42,976 nucleotides of DNA, from the NCBI GenBank assembly GCA_020445645.1, contig JAGRGG010000071.1, positions 1 to 42,976 of the forward strand. Reading direction: 5' to 3'. How positions within the stretch are numbered: position 1 is the stretch's first letter; every line of letters begins with the position of its first letter. This DNA is from Geminicoccaceae bacterium. GTDB lineage: Bacteria; Pseudomonadota; Alphaproteobacteria; Geminicoccales; Geminicoccaceae. The translations under genes were made by a program, and so were the position numbers. Below, in pieces: positions 42,532-42,976 of the stretch. Below the pieces are notes generated by a model that was given only the letters and a program-made list of their open reading frames with translations, searched no databases and was not told the origin of the DNA.

Positions 42532-42976
42532 ATGCCCGAGCGGCCGGACCGGCGGGTCCGCGTGCGCGAGACGTTCGGGATCGACAGCGACCTCGAGGTC
42601 TTGGGCTTCGGGGCGCGCACCGACTACGTGCCCGAGATCGACACCACCTACCAGTTCGACAAGGCCACGACGCTGGCGATCCTGGCGGGGTTCATGCACA
42701 ACCGCCGCGTCATGATCCAGGGCTACCACGGCACCGGCAAGTCGACCCACATCGAGCAGGTGGCGGCGCACCTGAACTGGCCCTGCGTCCGGGTCAACCT
42801 CGACAGCCACATCAGCCGGATCGACCTCATCGGCAAGGACGCGATCGTCCTGAAGGAGGGTAAGCAGGTCACGGAGTATCGGGAAGGGATCCTGCCCTGG
42901 TCCTTGCAGCGGCCGGTGGCGCTCGTCTTCGACGAGTACGACGCCGGGCGCCCCGACGTGATGTTCGTCATCCAGC
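42532..42976 (+). CDS. cobS: Cobaltochelatase subunit CobS, partial (5' end)
   Basis: The N-terminal 148 residues of the AAA+ ATPase subunit of the aerobic cobaltochelatase, which inserts cobalt into hydrogenobyrinate diamide with CobN and CobT. It shows REVFGIDSD-like RETFGIDSDLEVLGFG and the Walker A MIQGYHGTGKSTHIEQVAA. RVNLDSHISRIDLIGKDAIV and the Walker B ALVFDEYDAGRPDVMFVIQ follow, ending at the window edge. ATG at 42532 fits the family; in-frame GTG 42517 or TTG 42490 are alternatives. The 42350-42531 stretch shows no gene and no recognisable cobalamin riboswitch. Confidence 0.94.
   Translation, partial: MPERPDRRVRVRETFGIDSDLEVLGFGARTDYVPEIDTTYQFDKATTLAILAGFMHNRRVMIQGYHGTGKSTHIEQVAAHLNWPCVRVNLDSHISRIDLIGKDAIVLKEGKQVTEYREGILPWSLQRPVALVFDEYDAGRPDVMFVIQ

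Overview
The window is very GC-rich chromosomal DNA from an alphaproteobacterium. Supporting signs are the three-gene pnt transhydrogenase, a ceramide/sphingolipid cluster of the Caulobacter type, an RpoE/ChrR-like ECF pair, Flp/Cpa pilus genes, and a J-domain gene next to cobS. Rhodospirillales-like orders are plausible, but the species cannot be fixed from sequence alone. No rRNA, tRNA or CRISPR array was seen.

Layout. (1) 1-2167, minus: pntAA-pntAB-pntB, with pntB cut by the window edge. (2) 2790-6988, plus, facing 7019-14085, minus: an apparently complete sphingolipid locus. The plus arm encodes a fatty-acyl-AMP ligase, a ceramide-reductase-like epimerase, an acyl carrier protein and serine palmitoyltransferase. 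The minus arm encodes, in transcription order, a GNAT-type bacterial ceramide synthase, a MobA-like nucleotidyltransferase, a metallophosphoesterase, an LptF/LptG-type permease pair, a diacylglycerol-kinase-type lipid kinase and a TAM41-like nucleotidyltransferase. Together they suggest ceramide synthesis, an anionic headgroup, and export toward the outer membrane. A large glycosyltransferase/ELM1 fusion lies immediately upstream on the same strand. (3) 16.6-20.9 kb: AI-2E-family permease, aldose epimerase, a doubtful small ORF, a sulfotransferase, and a lipoprotein with two MliC-like domains. (4) 21.1-25.0 kb: an AT-rich fragment of a tad/cpa pilus locus (flp, cpaB, cpaC only), then about 1.3 kb without a convincing gene that carries an IS5-type transposase relic. 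(5) 25.0-32.9 kb, minus: a nucleoside uptake and salvage operon, transcribed as BMP-family binding protein, ABC ATPase, two permeases, a fused cytidine deaminase-purine nucleoside phosphorylase, deoC, deoA. (6) 33.0-38.2 kb: sua5-bioY, purD, argC and an unknown coupled gene pair. (7) 38.2-43 kb: an ECF sigma factor with a ChrR-like anti-sigma factor behind a recognisable promoter, gluQ, a lipoprotein-type alpha/beta hydrolase, a J-domain gene and the start of cobS.

Most operons are packed with 4-base start/stop overlaps (ATGA, GTGA, TTGA), and TTG starts are common. The observations most worth checking are the headgroup and transport half of the sphingolipid locus, the glycosyltransferase/ELM1 fusion, the deaminase-phosphorylase fusion, the ChrR homologue that lacks most of its zinc ligands, and the AT-rich partial pilus island.
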